Notes: generated by a model from the sequence alone, not told the origin. A DNA stretch of 64,000 bases from Tamarix chinensis (GCA_030549775.1 CM060173.1:558001-622000), one strand, 5' to 3'; counted from the first letter of the stretch, positions 33,525 through 46,360 are shown. Made by a program: numbers and translations.

Positions 33525-33955
33525 AACCTTCTTCCCTAATTTTTGAAGGAAAGTATAGGGCTACCCTATTCACCTTTAAATAACAATTTGAAGCATTTTC
33601 AACCTCTTTCCTTGATTTTTGAAGGTAAGTAGAAGACTACTTTCTTCACCTTTAGATAACAATTTGAATTAATTTTCCACCTCTTTCCTTGATTCTCAAA
33701 GGAAAGAAGATGAGTATTCTCTCCACTTTCAAATATTCTCTCCACCTTCAAATAACAATTTGAAGCATTTTTCAACCTCCTTCCCTAATCTTTGAAGGAA
33801 AGTAGATGATTACTCTCTCCACCTTAAAACAACAATTTGAAGCATTTTTCAACCTCCTACTTTGATTTTTAAAGGAAATTAGGGGACTATTCTCTTCACC
33901 TTCAAATAATAATTTGAAGCATTTTCAACCTCCTTCTCTTATTTTTGAAGAAAAT
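33525..33955. repeat. Minisatellite, about 78-bp unit, five to six copies
   Basis: Units share AACCTCCTTCCCTGATTTTTGAAGGAAAGTAG-like sequence, then ACTACTCTCTCCACCTT and CAAATAACAATTTGAAGCATT. Copies begin near 33525, 33601, 33680, 33776, 33853 and a partial one at 33929. The third has an extra internal duplication of ATTCTCTCCAC. It abuts the LTR that starts at 33959. Confidence 0.85.
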
Positions 33956-33958
33956 TAG

Positions 33959-34998
33959 TGTAACATCCACATTTTTAAGACTATAAAAAATTTGTTTGAA
34001 AAGTTAATTGCATAAGCTAAAATAGTAAAACTGTAGAGTGCTACCGCCACACTTGGTGCAAGTCTAATTTTCCCTACCATTCTTACACCAAATGCCAAGA
34101 CTAAAAATGTTACTCCTCTTAAATTAATAACACAACTATAAGAACTAGATTAGAAATAATAAGGTAGCTTAAAATAAAACAAACCATCAATGGTTAAAAA
34201 ATTCAATAAAAAGAAAATATAGTAGGACATGAGGGTACAAGAACATCTAGATCCAAAAATGTCAAGCAGAACATCGAGTAGTCCTAACTATCAACCCAAA
34301 ATAATAGCCTTTAACTGATCTCACAAGCTAATTTGCAAAGACCACTTTTTATTGAACCTGTCAGTACAACGGTACTGAGTAATCCATTATACAAGACTAA
34401 TATGAAAAGCCCACATAGAACACGTAGAAGGCATCACAACTAGACATGGTATAAATTAAATATTAAAATATACATGTGATGATCAAAATATGTTAATCAT
34501 ATCATATAAACAAAAATTACCAAAGCCATATACTACTTATACTAGTTCATTTAGAACATACTGAAACTTACCAACTAAATATCCAAGGGATGCTCTCTAA
34601 AGTAATACTTAGAATTAATTTCAACACAATAACCATAACCTTCAAAACATATCTCATATCTCAATATCAAAACTAAAAATATCCATAATACCACAAGTAG
34701 GGATCAAGTGCACCTACCAAACATAGGTAGGCATGGAGGCTACTACTGAACCATGTATAATCACAAAGGCTATTACCTAACCACAAAAAGGCACAAAGAC
34801 TGCCACAAAACCACAAGGAGGCACAAAGGCTACTACCAGACCAATCTAATAATCATTTCAAACCAATAATGATTATTTCCATTTTTATTTACTCAATGAG
34901 AGATCATACTAATCTAGAAACACTAAGGTACTTTGGTCATACTGATGCGTAAAGGCAACCCACTATCCTATTGACTATCATCCTGATGACATTATGGT
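33959..34998. mobile_element. Long LTR fragment, forward orientation
   Basis: Starts TGTAACATCCAC at 33959 and carries TACCGCCACACTTGGTGCAAG, as in the starts at 6724 and 45342. Its 1040 bases parallel the first 1.1-1.2 kb of the LTR at 45342, including a CACAAAGGCTACTACC-type tandem repeat at 34690-34850. It ends where a reverse-oriented LTR begins at 34999, and its own 3' end was not found. Confidence 0.7.
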
Positions 34999-35309
34999 TG
35001 TAATCCCTCAAAATTTTAAAAGCCTATAATTTAAAAAATAAATTTTATTTGGGATAAATTAGCCTTTAAATCTACTTAATTTAATTATTTATGGATTTTT
35101 GAGTAAATAAAATTGGGTATAAATATTTAATAAATTAAAATAAATATTTTGTTATTTTATCACACTCTTATTATTTAAATAAATTTTCATACCATTATTT
35201 TACTAAAATTATCCTTTTTAAACCCTTATATTTTAATTATATTAAATTAAATTATTAAATAAATTTATTACCCAAAAATATTATATTTTATTATTTTATA
35301 AATTAAATT

Positions 35310-36600
35310 ATTTTATTTAATACCATTTTCCTTTTCTTTTTCCTTTTTCCCTTTCTTCTCCTTTTTCTCCATTTTCTCTTTTCTTTCTTCTCCTTTTTTT
35401 TCTTTCCTTGGGCCGCCGGCTGGCTCGACCTGCCCTTCCCCTCCTGCCCCTTGGGTTGCTGGCCCAACGCTTCCCCTCCTCCCTCCTTTCCTTTTTCCTT
35501 TCCTTGGCCCGGCTCCCCTTTTCTTTTCTTCCTTCTCCCGCGCGAGCCCTACCCGCCTCCCTCTTTCTTTTCTTTTCTTTCTTCCTCGATAGGTCCGGCC
35601 TGCTTCTTTCTTTTCTTCGGCCACCCGTAGCATCAGCCCCCTCCCCTTTCTTCTTTCCTTCTTCTTCTTCCTCTTTCCCAAACAACCCGCCATCACTGCC
35701 ACCCCACCTACAACCCCCTTCCCCCTATTGATCTCCTTATCTCTCTCTCTCTCTCCTGCCATTTCTATGCCCCATCCCGAGCCCACCATCTCTCCTTTCC
35801 CTATGCCCTGCCATCCCTCTTCTTCTCCCTCTCCCTGCCATGGCCATTTCCCTACCACCCTACCGCCACCCCTCGAGCACCCTATCCCCTTCTCTCTCTT
35901 CCTCTTCTTTTTCTTCTTCCTTCCCTGCCTCATTCTGCATTTTCCCGAGCCTCTCCATGCCTTCCCCAACCTCTTTTTCTTCCTTTCTTCTCCACCCCTC
36001 TCTCACCCTATTTTTGCTTTGCCGCCCAGCTCCGCCGCTACCGCCGCCTCAACAGACACCTACACCATCCCTTGCCACCCTCCACCTCACCCCTGAACCA
36101 TCACAATGCCCATTAAGCCACCCCGCAGCCTCCTTCCTCCTCCCCTCTTCTTTTTCTCTTCTTTCCCTCCCTTCTCGGTAGCCACCCTGCGCCACTTTGA
36201 TCTGCTGTCGTTCCGCCGCCTCTGCCACCAACTGAGCGACCAAGCTAATCCTTGCAACCCCCTCTACCACCCCCAAGCCTCCTTTGGTCGAAACCACCAC
36301 CTGCAAGCCTCTGTTTTCTCCCTCCCTTTTCCATCCTTCTCAGCCATCCATCTCGACCCACCTCGGCAACACCACTTTGCAGCCTCGCTGCCGCCATCTC
36401 CACCACCCTTGGCCGCTGTCAACCCATCTCCAACCACCACCTACACCCCCTCTCCACTTCTGCACCCTTCCCTTACCCCCAAATCCTTCCCCATCTACCC
36501 TTTTTCTTAGCCCCAAAAACCTACCTGAAAACACCACTCCCTCCTCCCATTCTTGCCATTTTGAGCCTCTCCCCTCATTTCTTTGCATGCAGCTCATGCT
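35310..36600. other. C-rich, pyrimidine-biased block of the reverse LTR
   Basis: Opens with a TTTTCC/TTTCTT pyrimidine tract, then CpG-bearing C-rich DNA. Long overlapping frames give Ser/Pro/His or Arg/Lys/Glu repeats on opposite strands and are composition artefacts. Read in this direction, AT-rich then CT-patch then GC-rich resembles a plant promoter and 5' leader. Confidence 0.6.
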
Positions 36601-37239
36601 GTATGAGCAATATGAGCTGTTGTCTTTCTTGATTTATTTGGGTAATAATTTTTAAGGTATAATAATATTTTGATTCAAGTATTTGATTAATTATGCATTA
36701 TAAAGTTTTATACTTGATTTTTATTATTTCTAACATAATAAGCCTTGATATCATTTTTAGGTATTGGTTTTGATAATCAAAGCTTGAACCTTTAACCGAA
36801 ATACCAGTAAGGTTCGTTTTTGCGGGAATCAAGGTAACAGTTAAATCCCACTTAAATGCATGGATTAACGTATGTTAGCACATTAGGATTTTTAATATGT
36901 TATTATGCCTAATATATGTTGTTTAAGACCATATGCGTAGTTTCTTGTGATGTTTGATAAAAAGAAGCATGTTAGGTTATATGTTATTCATGGAAATATT
37001 GTTTAAGGTAAGAGTTGGTTGTTAATGAAAATGTTAAGTATAATGCTATTGTGATATTTAATGCATGGTTAATAATTTGTGAGCCTTAGGGGTATTTTAG
37101 TAATGTATTTTATACAAGAATATGGCCTAGTACATATATGGGTGCTAATAAGTATTATATTAAATATGACAGTTGTGGATGAGATATTAATATTAATATT
37201 TTATGTAGTAATGATAATTTAATGTAAGTGGTGTACTAA

Positions 37240-38150
37240 GGGGCAAAATTGTAATTTTAATTAAAAAGGGTATTATGGTAATTTTGGAAGTAAGGGCAAA
37301 GTGGTAATTTTGTAATTAAAGAGAAGAATGGTAATTATATAATTAAAGGGTAAAAGGGTAATTTTGGAATTAAAGGATAAATTGGTAATGTTATAATTCA
37401 AGGGTAAAATGGTAATTTCATTATTAAAGGGTAAAATGGTAATTTTGTAATTAAAGGGCAAAATGGTAATTTTGTAATTAAAGGGGCAAAATGGTAATTT
37501 TTTGATTAAAGGGCAAAATGGTCATTTTGTGATTGAAGGGCAAAGTGGTAATTTCGTAATAAAAGGGTAATATGGTAATTTTGTAATTAAAGGGTAAAAT
37601 GGTAATTCTGTGATAAAATGGTAATATGGTAATGTTGTGATAAAAGGGTAAAAGGGTAATTTTGTAATAAAAGGGTAAAATGGTAATTTCGTAATTAGAG
37701 GGCAAAATGAAAATTTTTAAATTAAAATAGGCCAAATGGTAATTCCGTAATTAAGGATAAAATGATAATCTTATAAATGAGAGGGTGTTATGGTAACTTT
37801 TGGAAGTTAAGGGGTAAAATGGTAAATTTGAAAGTAAATGGGTAAAATGGTAATTTTGTAAATAAAAGGGGTAAAGTGGAAATTGGAAAGGAGTAACTTG
37901 GTAATTATAATAATTGAGAAGGGTAAAATGATAATTTAATAAAAGAGAAGGGTAAAATGATAATTTAATAATGGAGAAGGGTAAAATGGTAAATATGATA
38001 AATGTGAAGGACAATTTGGTAATTTAACCAACTAAAGGGATAATTTGGTAATTTGATCAACTAAAGGGCAATTTGTTAAGTATGATAACGGAAATGGGCA
38101 AATTGGTAATCTAACCAACCAAATGGGAAATATATTAAGTGTAACAATAA
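37240..38150. repeat. Minisatellite in the reverse LTR, about 27-30 bp, about 30 copies
   Basis: The unit is AAAGGGTAAAATGGTAATTT then TGTAATT with variants (GGGCAAAATGG, AATTTGGTAATTTAACC). Copies are adjacent and imperfect. The mirrored array lies at 47040-48115. Confidence 0.9.
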
Positions 38151-38839
38151 GGAAGCCCCAAATTTACTACAGAAAAATTTCGTTTAACTAAAAGGGTTTA
38201 GCGGAAGCGAAAAGATAAAACCGTAAACTCGGGGGCATTACCGCCACACTTAGTACCAGATTGGTTCACTCCTACCGTTCCAGTACTAAATGCTAAGGCT
38301 AAATAAAGTTAACATTAAACACGAATCATTAATAAAACACAAGTCATACAGAAATCAGAGTGTGATTTAGGATTACAAACCAAATAGTACGTTACTAGAG
38401 TTTTTCAAACATAAAGCATAGTACAAAAACACAACTAAAATATGATAATACAAGATCCAATAAAAGAAACAGAGTCCGGCCGAGTTGCTCTCGATCCCTA
38501 AGTCAGGTTTAGGCTCAATGCTCACCCCCACCCGATGCCTCGTAGGTGTCGTAGGCATCGAAGACATCATCCCCTACCTGCACAAGCTCAGATGGGTCTT
38601 CTGCTAGTGGGAATGAGCAGCACCCCTGAAACGGGTGATCATTTCGCTACGTACTGAGTAAGGTAACAGATGCGCTAAGGCCAACACATAGAGCATATAA
38701 CATAGGAATGAGCATGTAGGCAACATACAATGATACATGTAATAAGGCCTGGTTACTTTTCAGGTAACTTATTCTTTATTCCTCTTACTAATACGTTCAT
38801 TCCACACATACTCTTTAATAGTCCATGTGAGTGCGGGAA

Positions 38840-39150
38840 CCCCACTATTATAGCTGTAGACAGGAATACATACAAGGCAAAATGCTCCTGACCACTATTA
38901 TTCGCCGGTGGACCGGTCTCCAGGGCAGAACGCTCCTGACCAGTATTATTCGCCGATGGACCGGTCTAGCCCCGACTCGCATGGTGTTTCATTGTAAGTG
39001 CTTAGTGTATTTCCCATGGCTTAGCTTCATTACGTTTGGTTTGTTGAGCACGGGATCTCCCACTATTATAGCCGGTGGACTGGAAATCATGCAGGACAAA
39101 ATGCTCCTAGCCACTATTATTTGCCGGTGGAACGGTCTCCAGGGCACCCC
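38840..39150. repeat. CCGGTGGACCGG hairpin array in the nested LTR
   Basis: An exact 12-mer at 38905-38916 and several one- or two-mismatch copies, each after CACTATTATT(C/T)GCCGG-like sequence and linked by CCAGGGCAGAACGCTCCTGA. Same organisation as at 7554-7845. Confidence 0.8.
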
Positions 39151-40599
39151 GGCTCAACAATCTTTCTCTTTAAGTGATTAGTATCTTATTCGTGTCTTAT
39201 TCGGTAAACATTATACCCTTGAAATGCATGTCCTCAACGTGCTATTTCTATCGTCTTAAGGGGGTCCGTCCCATATCTTGAGACTCATGCGCCCCTTATC
39301 ATGCCCTGACATCCATACCCCCTTACGCTTACCCATAATGAAAAACCAACTCCTAAGGGTGTGGGTTAAGGCCCAACACCTTATGACATCAACTCCACCT
39401 ACTATCACCCTCTAGGGTTTTCCCTTGAAAACCCTAATTGGACCTATGTGGCCCAACTTTCTCTCACTTACACTACCTTTACTTCATTCACCGCCCCACA
39501 TCTTATCTCAATTAGGTCCAATCCCAAAACGTATCACTTTACCTCTCGATTTCGCATGTGACCTGAAAAACCCTAGTTGGCCACTTCAAACCCTAGTACC
39601 TTTCTTCTCCCACAAATAACCTCTCTCTTTTCATCCAAAATCCCTTCTCTCCCATGGAACCTATACTCATCCCTTATAAAGTAAATTATCACTCTTAACC
39701 TGTACTCCACTCTCCCTAAATCATTTTTGCTCTCGCACTTTCCAGATTACTACTTCCTCCCAAAACCCTAATCGGATCCCTTATACATCTTTACACCAAC
39801 CTACTTACGATTTTTCATCCCAAGTCTCTAATCACTCCACAACTCTCCCATTAGCTTGTTTACACCCTAAATCAACTTTTCTCACGTAAAGATCACCCCC
39901 ATGCAAGTTCTATCCATCCCATGTAAACACTCAAAGTCCCCATGCAAATTTTAAGATTCTCATGCACGGTTCCTATCTCTCATTCATTTTGGTCATTCCT
40001 TCCTCTTTAATTCCCTCTCATGGATCATGAGGTATTTTGGTCAACCTCATATCCCCCTTAATGAACTCACTGCCCATTTCTCTCTTTTTTTCCTTTCATT
40101 CCCATATCATATTATCAATTGTCCTAGCATGCATGTCCTAGGGGGCCATATCATATCACACCATAAACACCATATATACATATCATACTCATGTCATAAG
40201 AAACACATACAAACATACCTCAACTCTAAGTTGCACTACACATAAGACAAGTTAATTACAATCATATGATACACGACATAGCATGATATATATAGCATCC
40301 AAGGCATACAAGTCACATAACACACATGGCCCTTAGCTACATCCTTACCTAAAGCGACGTCGAGCTTGGAGCACGCTCCTACGTCTCCTTAGGGTTTTGA
40401 CTTGATTCACCTATAAGAGGGAAAGACTAAGGATTAGTTTCCCTTCTACCAAAAAACTATTATTTCTTATTTTAGTCTAAGATTAGGGTTACTATTATTA
40501 AAGGCGGTTCTATAATTGAAAATTAGGGTTTCGTCCTCAAGTTAACCTATTAGATATTACTAGTCAAAATGTAATTATGTTGCTATTTATAGCTATATT

Positions 40600-41085
40600 T
40601 ATATTATTAAATCAAATAGCTTCATTTCTTCTAACAATAGTACTAATACTTGTCATAATAAAATAGTGATAATAATAATAGTAGTAATACTAACACTCAT
40701 AGAAATAGAGGCCCTATTATTTTTAAGGCTAAGGCTAATAATGGCTTTAGGGATAAAATAATAATATAATATTAGTAATACTAACAAAGTACTAATACTA
40801 CTAAAGATAATAATGATAGTAGTTATATTTGGAATAATAATAATAATATAAGGGTTCGAATGTTTTTGTCACGATAATAGTAATAAAATAATAACAATAA
40901 GAATGGTAATAACTAATAATGATACCATAGTAACAATGTTAGTGCTAAAGGCATTAGGAATATTATTAATGATATTCTAATATTAAATAGTAAAATACTA
41001 AGGCTTAAGTATCCTTCCTCTTTAACAACAAAACGATAATACTCCAACTTCGGTTTAGATAACATTAATAATAATAATAATAATA

Positions 41086-41141
<56 letters not shown>

Positions 41142-42030
41142 AAAAAATGTTAAGTATAATAGTAATAACAATAACAATGATAATAGTAATATAAGGGTCC
41201 AAATATTTATATTAATAAATAAAAGTGATAATAGACAATGTTAGTATTAACCATATTAGTAAGGAAATAATGATAGTGATAATGGTAATAATAATAGTAA
41301 TAATACCAATAATAATAATAATAAAGTTAGGGTTAAGTAGTAATAATAATAATAATAATGGCATTAATAATAATAATAATAATAATAATTAAGAATAATA
41401 CTAATAGTAATGATAATAAAAATGGTAATAGTAATATAAGGGTTCAAACATTTACCATAATAGTAAAGATAATGATAATAGGCCATAGCTAGTATTAGTA
41501 ATAATAGTAAGAATAATAATGAGGTTAGTAATAATAATAATAATAATAGTAAACAAGGAAAAGTCCTAATCATAATAACACTAAATTTGTAGGCCATTAT
41601 TAATGATAATATTATTATTGGTTAGGAAAATCATAACGTTAGGTTAAGTAATAACAATAACAATAATAATAATAATAATAGAGATAACTATATTAATACT
41701 AAAGTTGTTAATAATAATAACAATGATAATAGTATTAGTAGCAGTAATAGAAATAATAATACTAATAATAATAACAATAACAATAATAATAATAATACTA
41801 ATAATAATAAGGATAACCATTTTAATGCTAAAGTTATAGCCTTTTAAATAGTATACCCTAATTATAAGAATTTATAAAATTAGGTTAGGTAATAAGAGTG
41901 ATACATAATAATAATATTAATAATGGTAATAGTAATAATAATAACAATGATAATACAAAACTAATAATAATAAGAATAATAATAATAATAATAGTGATAT
42001 TAAGGATAATACTATTAATATTAAATAAAA
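40600..42030. repeat. Interrupted AAT/ATA trinucleotide region with a (GAT)n tract
   Basis: About 1.4 kb dominated by AATAATAAT with AGT, ACT and GAT variants, broken by short unique words. A pure GAT run spans about 41088-41141, roughly 18 units. It lies between the hairpin array and the G-rich block and is specific to this LTR copy. Confidence 0.85.
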
Positions 42031-42059
42031 TTATTAACACTTATAGAAAATAGTTTAGG

Positions 42060-43130
42060 GGCTAGGAAAGTTGGAGCACCACCTAAGGTTAGTGGTGGAA
42101 CCGGCGGCAGTGCATGGCGGCGGTGGAGGAGAAAGTGGAGGGGTGTTTGAAGTGGTGGAAGGTGCAGCAGGTGAAGGGGGGAATAAAGGTGGTGGTGTAG
42201 CTGGGAGTGGCAGCGCACGGCTGTTGGTGCGGCGGCCGAAGGTGGTGGAAGATGGAGAAGATAGAAGGAGAGGGAGGCAGGGAAAGATGGGTGTAGAAGG
42301 ATAGAGGTGGGTTGGTGGCAGTGGAATCAGCGGCAGGCGGCGGTGCGAAGGGCGGCGAGGGGTGAAAGAATAATGATTGGGTTGAAGGTTTTGCACGGCC
42401 GGGGTGGCTCGTGCAGGGCAAATCGAGGGGCAAAGAGGGTCTAGTTAAGTAGAGGGTGGTGCAAGGGTCGGTTTTGGGGGTGTTTTGGCCGTCGGTGATA
42501 GGCGGTGGTGGTGGACGGCTCGTCTAATGGGGCAGCGGCAAGAATGGTTGTTTCTGGGGTTTCGAAATCAAAGTTTGAATTAAGGCAGGCTATGGGGTAT
42601 TTATAGGTCTATTGGGTGGGCAATGACAAGAGGAAGAAGACAAAGGAGGTGCAAATGCCAGGCATGCCGCCCGGTGGCGGCAGTCGAGGCGGTTCTGCAA
42701 TAGCAGGGGCGTCGGAGTCGAGGGAAGAGGGAAAGGGAAAGGAGCAGGCTGCTCGGGAGAGAGGAATAGGTCGGTTGGGGTCAAAAATGTGAAAGAAAAC
42801 GACGGGAGAGGGAGGGAAGGACGGTGGCAGCGATGGTGGCCGGCGGAGTTCTAGGTTGCAGCTCCTCGGTCGCCGCCACACCTTGGGGAAGAAGAAAGGA
42901 TCGGGACCGAGAGGTTCAGGGAGAAAAGGAAGAAAAGAAAAAAAAAAGAACCGGACTGGCCGGGAAGGAAGAAAAAAAAAGAGGGAGCGGCGCGGGCCTG
43001 GGCTGCGCAGGGAAGCTGGGCCGCGCGAAGGGTTGGCCCAAGTCGAGGGGGGAAGGAAAAAGAAAAGGGAAAAAGAGGAAGAAAAAGAAAGAAAAGAAAA
43101 GAAAAAGAAGGGAAAAATATGTGGGTTGGG
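42060..43130. other. G-rich, purine-biased block of the nested LTR
   Basis: GC-rich and G-biased (GGTGGTGG, GGCGGCGG), ending in AAAGAAAAGAAAAG purine runs. Counterpart of the blocks at 9520-9895, 35310-36600 and 48770-49930. Frames here are composition-driven and not called. Confidence 0.6.
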
Positions 43131-44369
43131 TATTTTGGATGTTTGGTATTATTATATTTTTTATATTTAAAATTAATAATACTTATTATAATAATAATAA
43201 TTAAATTCCTTTTTAGATTAATTTGCCTATTTTGGATAAATTTCCTTAACTTTCATGTTAATTAGTAGAATACCCTAATTTTTCCCTAATTAAATTCTTC
43301 ATTATTTTCCCCTTGATTTACCTCAATTAACTCTCTTAATTTTAATAAAATCATTTATTAATCAATTTCTCTAATAAATCCTTAATTGGCCATAATTTCT
43401 AGAATTAAAATTTTGGGGTATTTCAGGTTAGTGGCCTAATAAATGTGAAAGATAACTTGATAACCCAAACCGAGTAAGGGTGTAGCTAAGGCCGGATGTG
43501 TGCTACGTGTCTTACATGCCTTGGATGTCCTATATAATTATATGTCATGTTCTATATGCTATTATCTTAACTATTTCATGTGTGGCGTGGCTTGGAACCG
43601 AGATGTGTTCATGTGCCCTCTTTTGGTATGTGCTAATATGGATACGCTGTAAGTTATAATGTGATGTGATGTGGCCCTTTAGGACATGCATGCTAGGAGA
43701 ATTAATGTGGTGATGAGGGATAGAGGCATGAAAAAAAGAAATGGGAAAGAAAGATAACCAAGGAGAAATAACTTGGCTAATGTAGGTAAGGATGACCTAA
43801 ATAATCCATGATCCATGAGTGGATGAGAAAAGGGGGGCTTAAATAAAATAAAAGAGTTGGAGAATTAAGGGTTTGCATGGGATGGTTAGAATCCGCATGG
43901 GGGCAAACTTTACGTATGGAGAGTTGCCTTGGGGCGTGAGGAAGGTGACAGAAGTGTCACTTGGGTGTCTAGGAGCTTCAGGTGAAAAATAGTATGTGGG
44001 ACATTATAAGGATGCGTAGGAGACCAAGCTAGGGTTGGGAGGAAACCCTAATGTGAGGAGGTGGAAGAAGAAAAAGAAAATAACAAAAATAAACGAGAAT
44101 GAGTGGGGTAGAAAGTGAGGGTTGGATCTAAGGGTAGTGACGTGTAGGGTGTTGAAATAGTTTGGGATGTGTAAGGCAGAGAATGATGGGCCACCTAGGC
44201 CCAGATTAGGGTTTTTGAAGAAAACCGAATTAGGAGGTGCAGAAGTCTCAAGATATGGGACAGGCCCTCCTGGGAGGATAAGTGTGGATATAGTTAGCCA
44301 GGCATGTCAAGGGTAAAATCTTCTGAATAAGATACGATAAGACACTAATCACTTAAAGAGGAAGATGTT

Positions 44370-44735
44370 GAGCTGGACCCAGACCGGTCCACCGGCGAAT
44401 AATAGTGGCCAAAGCCGGGGTGCCCTACATGACCAGTCCACAAACAAATAAAAGTGGCCAGGAGCATTTTGCCCTACATGACCGTTCCACCGGCTATAAT
44501 AGTGGGGGATTCCGTGCTCAACAAACCAAACTTAAAAACGATAAGACATGGGGAAGACACCAATTACTTATAGTGGAACACCTTGTGAGTCGAGGCCAGA
44601 CCGGTCCACTGGCGAATAATAGTAGCCAGGAAGGTTTTGCCCTGCATGATCGGTCCACCAGCGAATAATAGTGGCCAGGAGCATTTTGTCCTACATGACC
44701 GTTCCACCGGCTATAATAGTGGGGTTCTCGCACTC
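44370..44735. repeat. Hairpin array of the reverse LTR
   Basis: An exact CCGGTCCACCGG at 44384-44395 and several close variants followed by C(G/T)AATAATAGTGGCCA and linked by GGAGCATTTTGCCCTACATGA. This is the reverse complement of the arrays at 7554 and 38840. Confidence 0.8.
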
Positions 44736-45061
44736 ACATGGACATTTATAATCCGATATGATTGATTAATGATGGACTAATGGCCTTAAGACCCTAAAAG
44801 TATCGATTGTTCATTATGGCCTATTAATATTTGGCTGACTTGTTAAGTATACGAATGTACGAAAGTGAATGTTACGTATACACCATTGATGTCATTAATT
44901 TAAGCGGAGTAATAATTTTAGCCTGAGCACTTAGTATGATAATAGTAGAAGAAACCAGACTTGTATCAACTGTGCCGGTAACAACCTTCGTTTTATTATT
45001 TTAGCTTCCATAATTAAATTTTTAAATAAAATGTTCAAGTCTCAACAATTGGGGTGTTACA

Positions 45062-45341
45062 TTATTGGTCACCAATACCCTCTTTATTATAGACCTTAGG
45101 GTATAATACCATGATAGAAATTGCAAATCCACAATCATGCCAATCAACTATCTTAGGTGAATCAAACTCAACATGAACCTCCAAGAGTTGGGTACTAATT
45201 AGGAAGGTGAGAGCTTAAAGTAAGTTAAAAATTACCTCACCAACTTTGGCAACAAAAACCTCATTTCATATCATAAGAGATACTCATATAAACACACCTA
45301 ATCTGTGGAGGTCTAATCCTCTCTCTCTTTCAAATGGGGGG
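45062..45341. other. Unique-looking sequence between two LTRs
   Basis: 280 bases, no gene. It joins directly to 50243 onward when the 45342-50242 LTR is removed. Confidence 0.5.
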
Positions 45342-45999
45342 TGTAACACTCCCAAAATTCACTACGGAAAAATTTTATTTTTATTAAAAGAATTAGCGAA
45401 AGCGAAATAACAAACTGTGAACTTCGGGGATATTACCGCCACACTTAATACCAAACCAATTCACTCCTACTGTTCCAGTACCAAGTGCTAAGGCTGAAAG
45501 AGTAAAATATAATTTACGAGAGACTCAAACCATATTTAAATTAGAGTAGCGTAGTAAACAATTTACAAGAATAAAATCCACCAATGGTGGTTATAAGAAC
45601 AAGGACCACATTTAAACTGGGGTTTAAAAAAGAAAAAGAGTGTAACCCTAGGACTTTCCAGATAATTCCTTATGCTCTTTCCCATTGCCCACTTGAATAA
45701 CACCTGAAATGGACCTGCAAGGGATACTGCCCATTGAATAAGCAGGGGCCCCACGAATGGAACTCTTCAGTACTATAATATTGAGTAACCCTTTAAAACA
45801 CACTAAAAATAGGCCCGCAATACAACACATGATATAAAACTATATACATATTTAATAAGATGTGCATACATAACATTCACATACTTAACAAGTCCATAAA
45901 ATATTAATAGTTCATAAGGTACAATCAATACTTCTGGGTCTTGAGCCATTAGTCTATCATTATTCAATCATCTCTTGGATTATATCCATGCGAGTGCAG

Positions 46000-46360
46000 A
46001 AACTCCACTATTATATTTGGTGGACCGGAATACATACAAGGTAGAATGCTGCTGACCGCTATTATTGCCAGTGGATAGGTCTCTAGGGCAGAAGGCTCCT
46101 GACCACTATTATTCACTGGTGGAGTTGTTTGGTTCCGACTCACATGGTGTTCCATTATAAGTGATTAGTATTTTCCATGATTTAATTATATCCAAGTAAG
46201 TGCGGGAACCCCACTATTATAGCTGGTGGATCGGAATACATACAGGACAGAACGCGCCTGACCACTATTATTTGTCGGTAGATTAGTCTCTACGGCAGAA
46301 GGCTCCTGACCACTATTATTTGCTGGAGCCTGGAGGACTGGTCTGGCCCTGACTCACAAT
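46000..46360. repeat. Decayed hairpin array in the solo LTR
   Basis: Six or so copies of GACCACTATTATT(C/T)(G/A)C(C/T)GGTGGA(C/T)(C/A)GG-like units with linker CAGGGCAGAAGGCTCCTGA. The dyad is imperfect in most copies, unlike the array at 7554-7845. Confidence 0.7.

Larger units (their letters stand above)
38140..43425. mobile_element. Long LTR nested in the reverse LTR, forward orientation
   Basis: Ends in TTTTGGGGTATTTCA at 43425. The start is TGTAACA at 38140 or slightly degraded at CCCCAAATTTACTAC (38155), followed by the family's AGCGGAAGCGAAAAG and TTACCGCCACACTTAGTACC. It has a hairpin array (38840-39150), a 1.4-kb trinucleotide-rich block (about 40600-42030), a G-rich block (42060-43130) and an AT-rich tail. 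No clear 5-bp duplication is seen (TTAAG left, GGTTA right). No retroelement interior was seen, so I call it a probable solo LTR. Confidence 0.75.
34999..45061. mobile_element. Long LTR in reverse orientation, split by another LTR
   Basis: Begins TGTAATCCCTCAAAATTTT (reverse complement of the end at 50242) and ends GGGGTGTTACA at 45061. Excluding the nested LTR (about 38140-43425) it is about 4.8 kb, matching the 4.9-kb LTR at 45342-50242 with all landmarks in mirrored order: AT-rich end, C-rich block, minisatellite, hairpin array, terminus. The flanks do not give a clean 5-bp duplication (ATGGT left, TTATT right; TTATG/TTATT appears if offset by two bases), so solo status is probable, not proven. 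Confidence 0.75.

Noticed and set aside
35313..36655. Long frames on both strands (up to 218 codons)
   Set aside because: Lys/Glu/Arg-rich on one strand and Ser/Pro/His-rich on the other; a composition artefact of pyrimidine-rich LTR sequence.
37240..38150. CRISPR-like regular repeats
   Set aside because: Units are adjacent and imperfect with no unique spacers, AT-rich, inside an LTR of a plant genome; a minisatellite.
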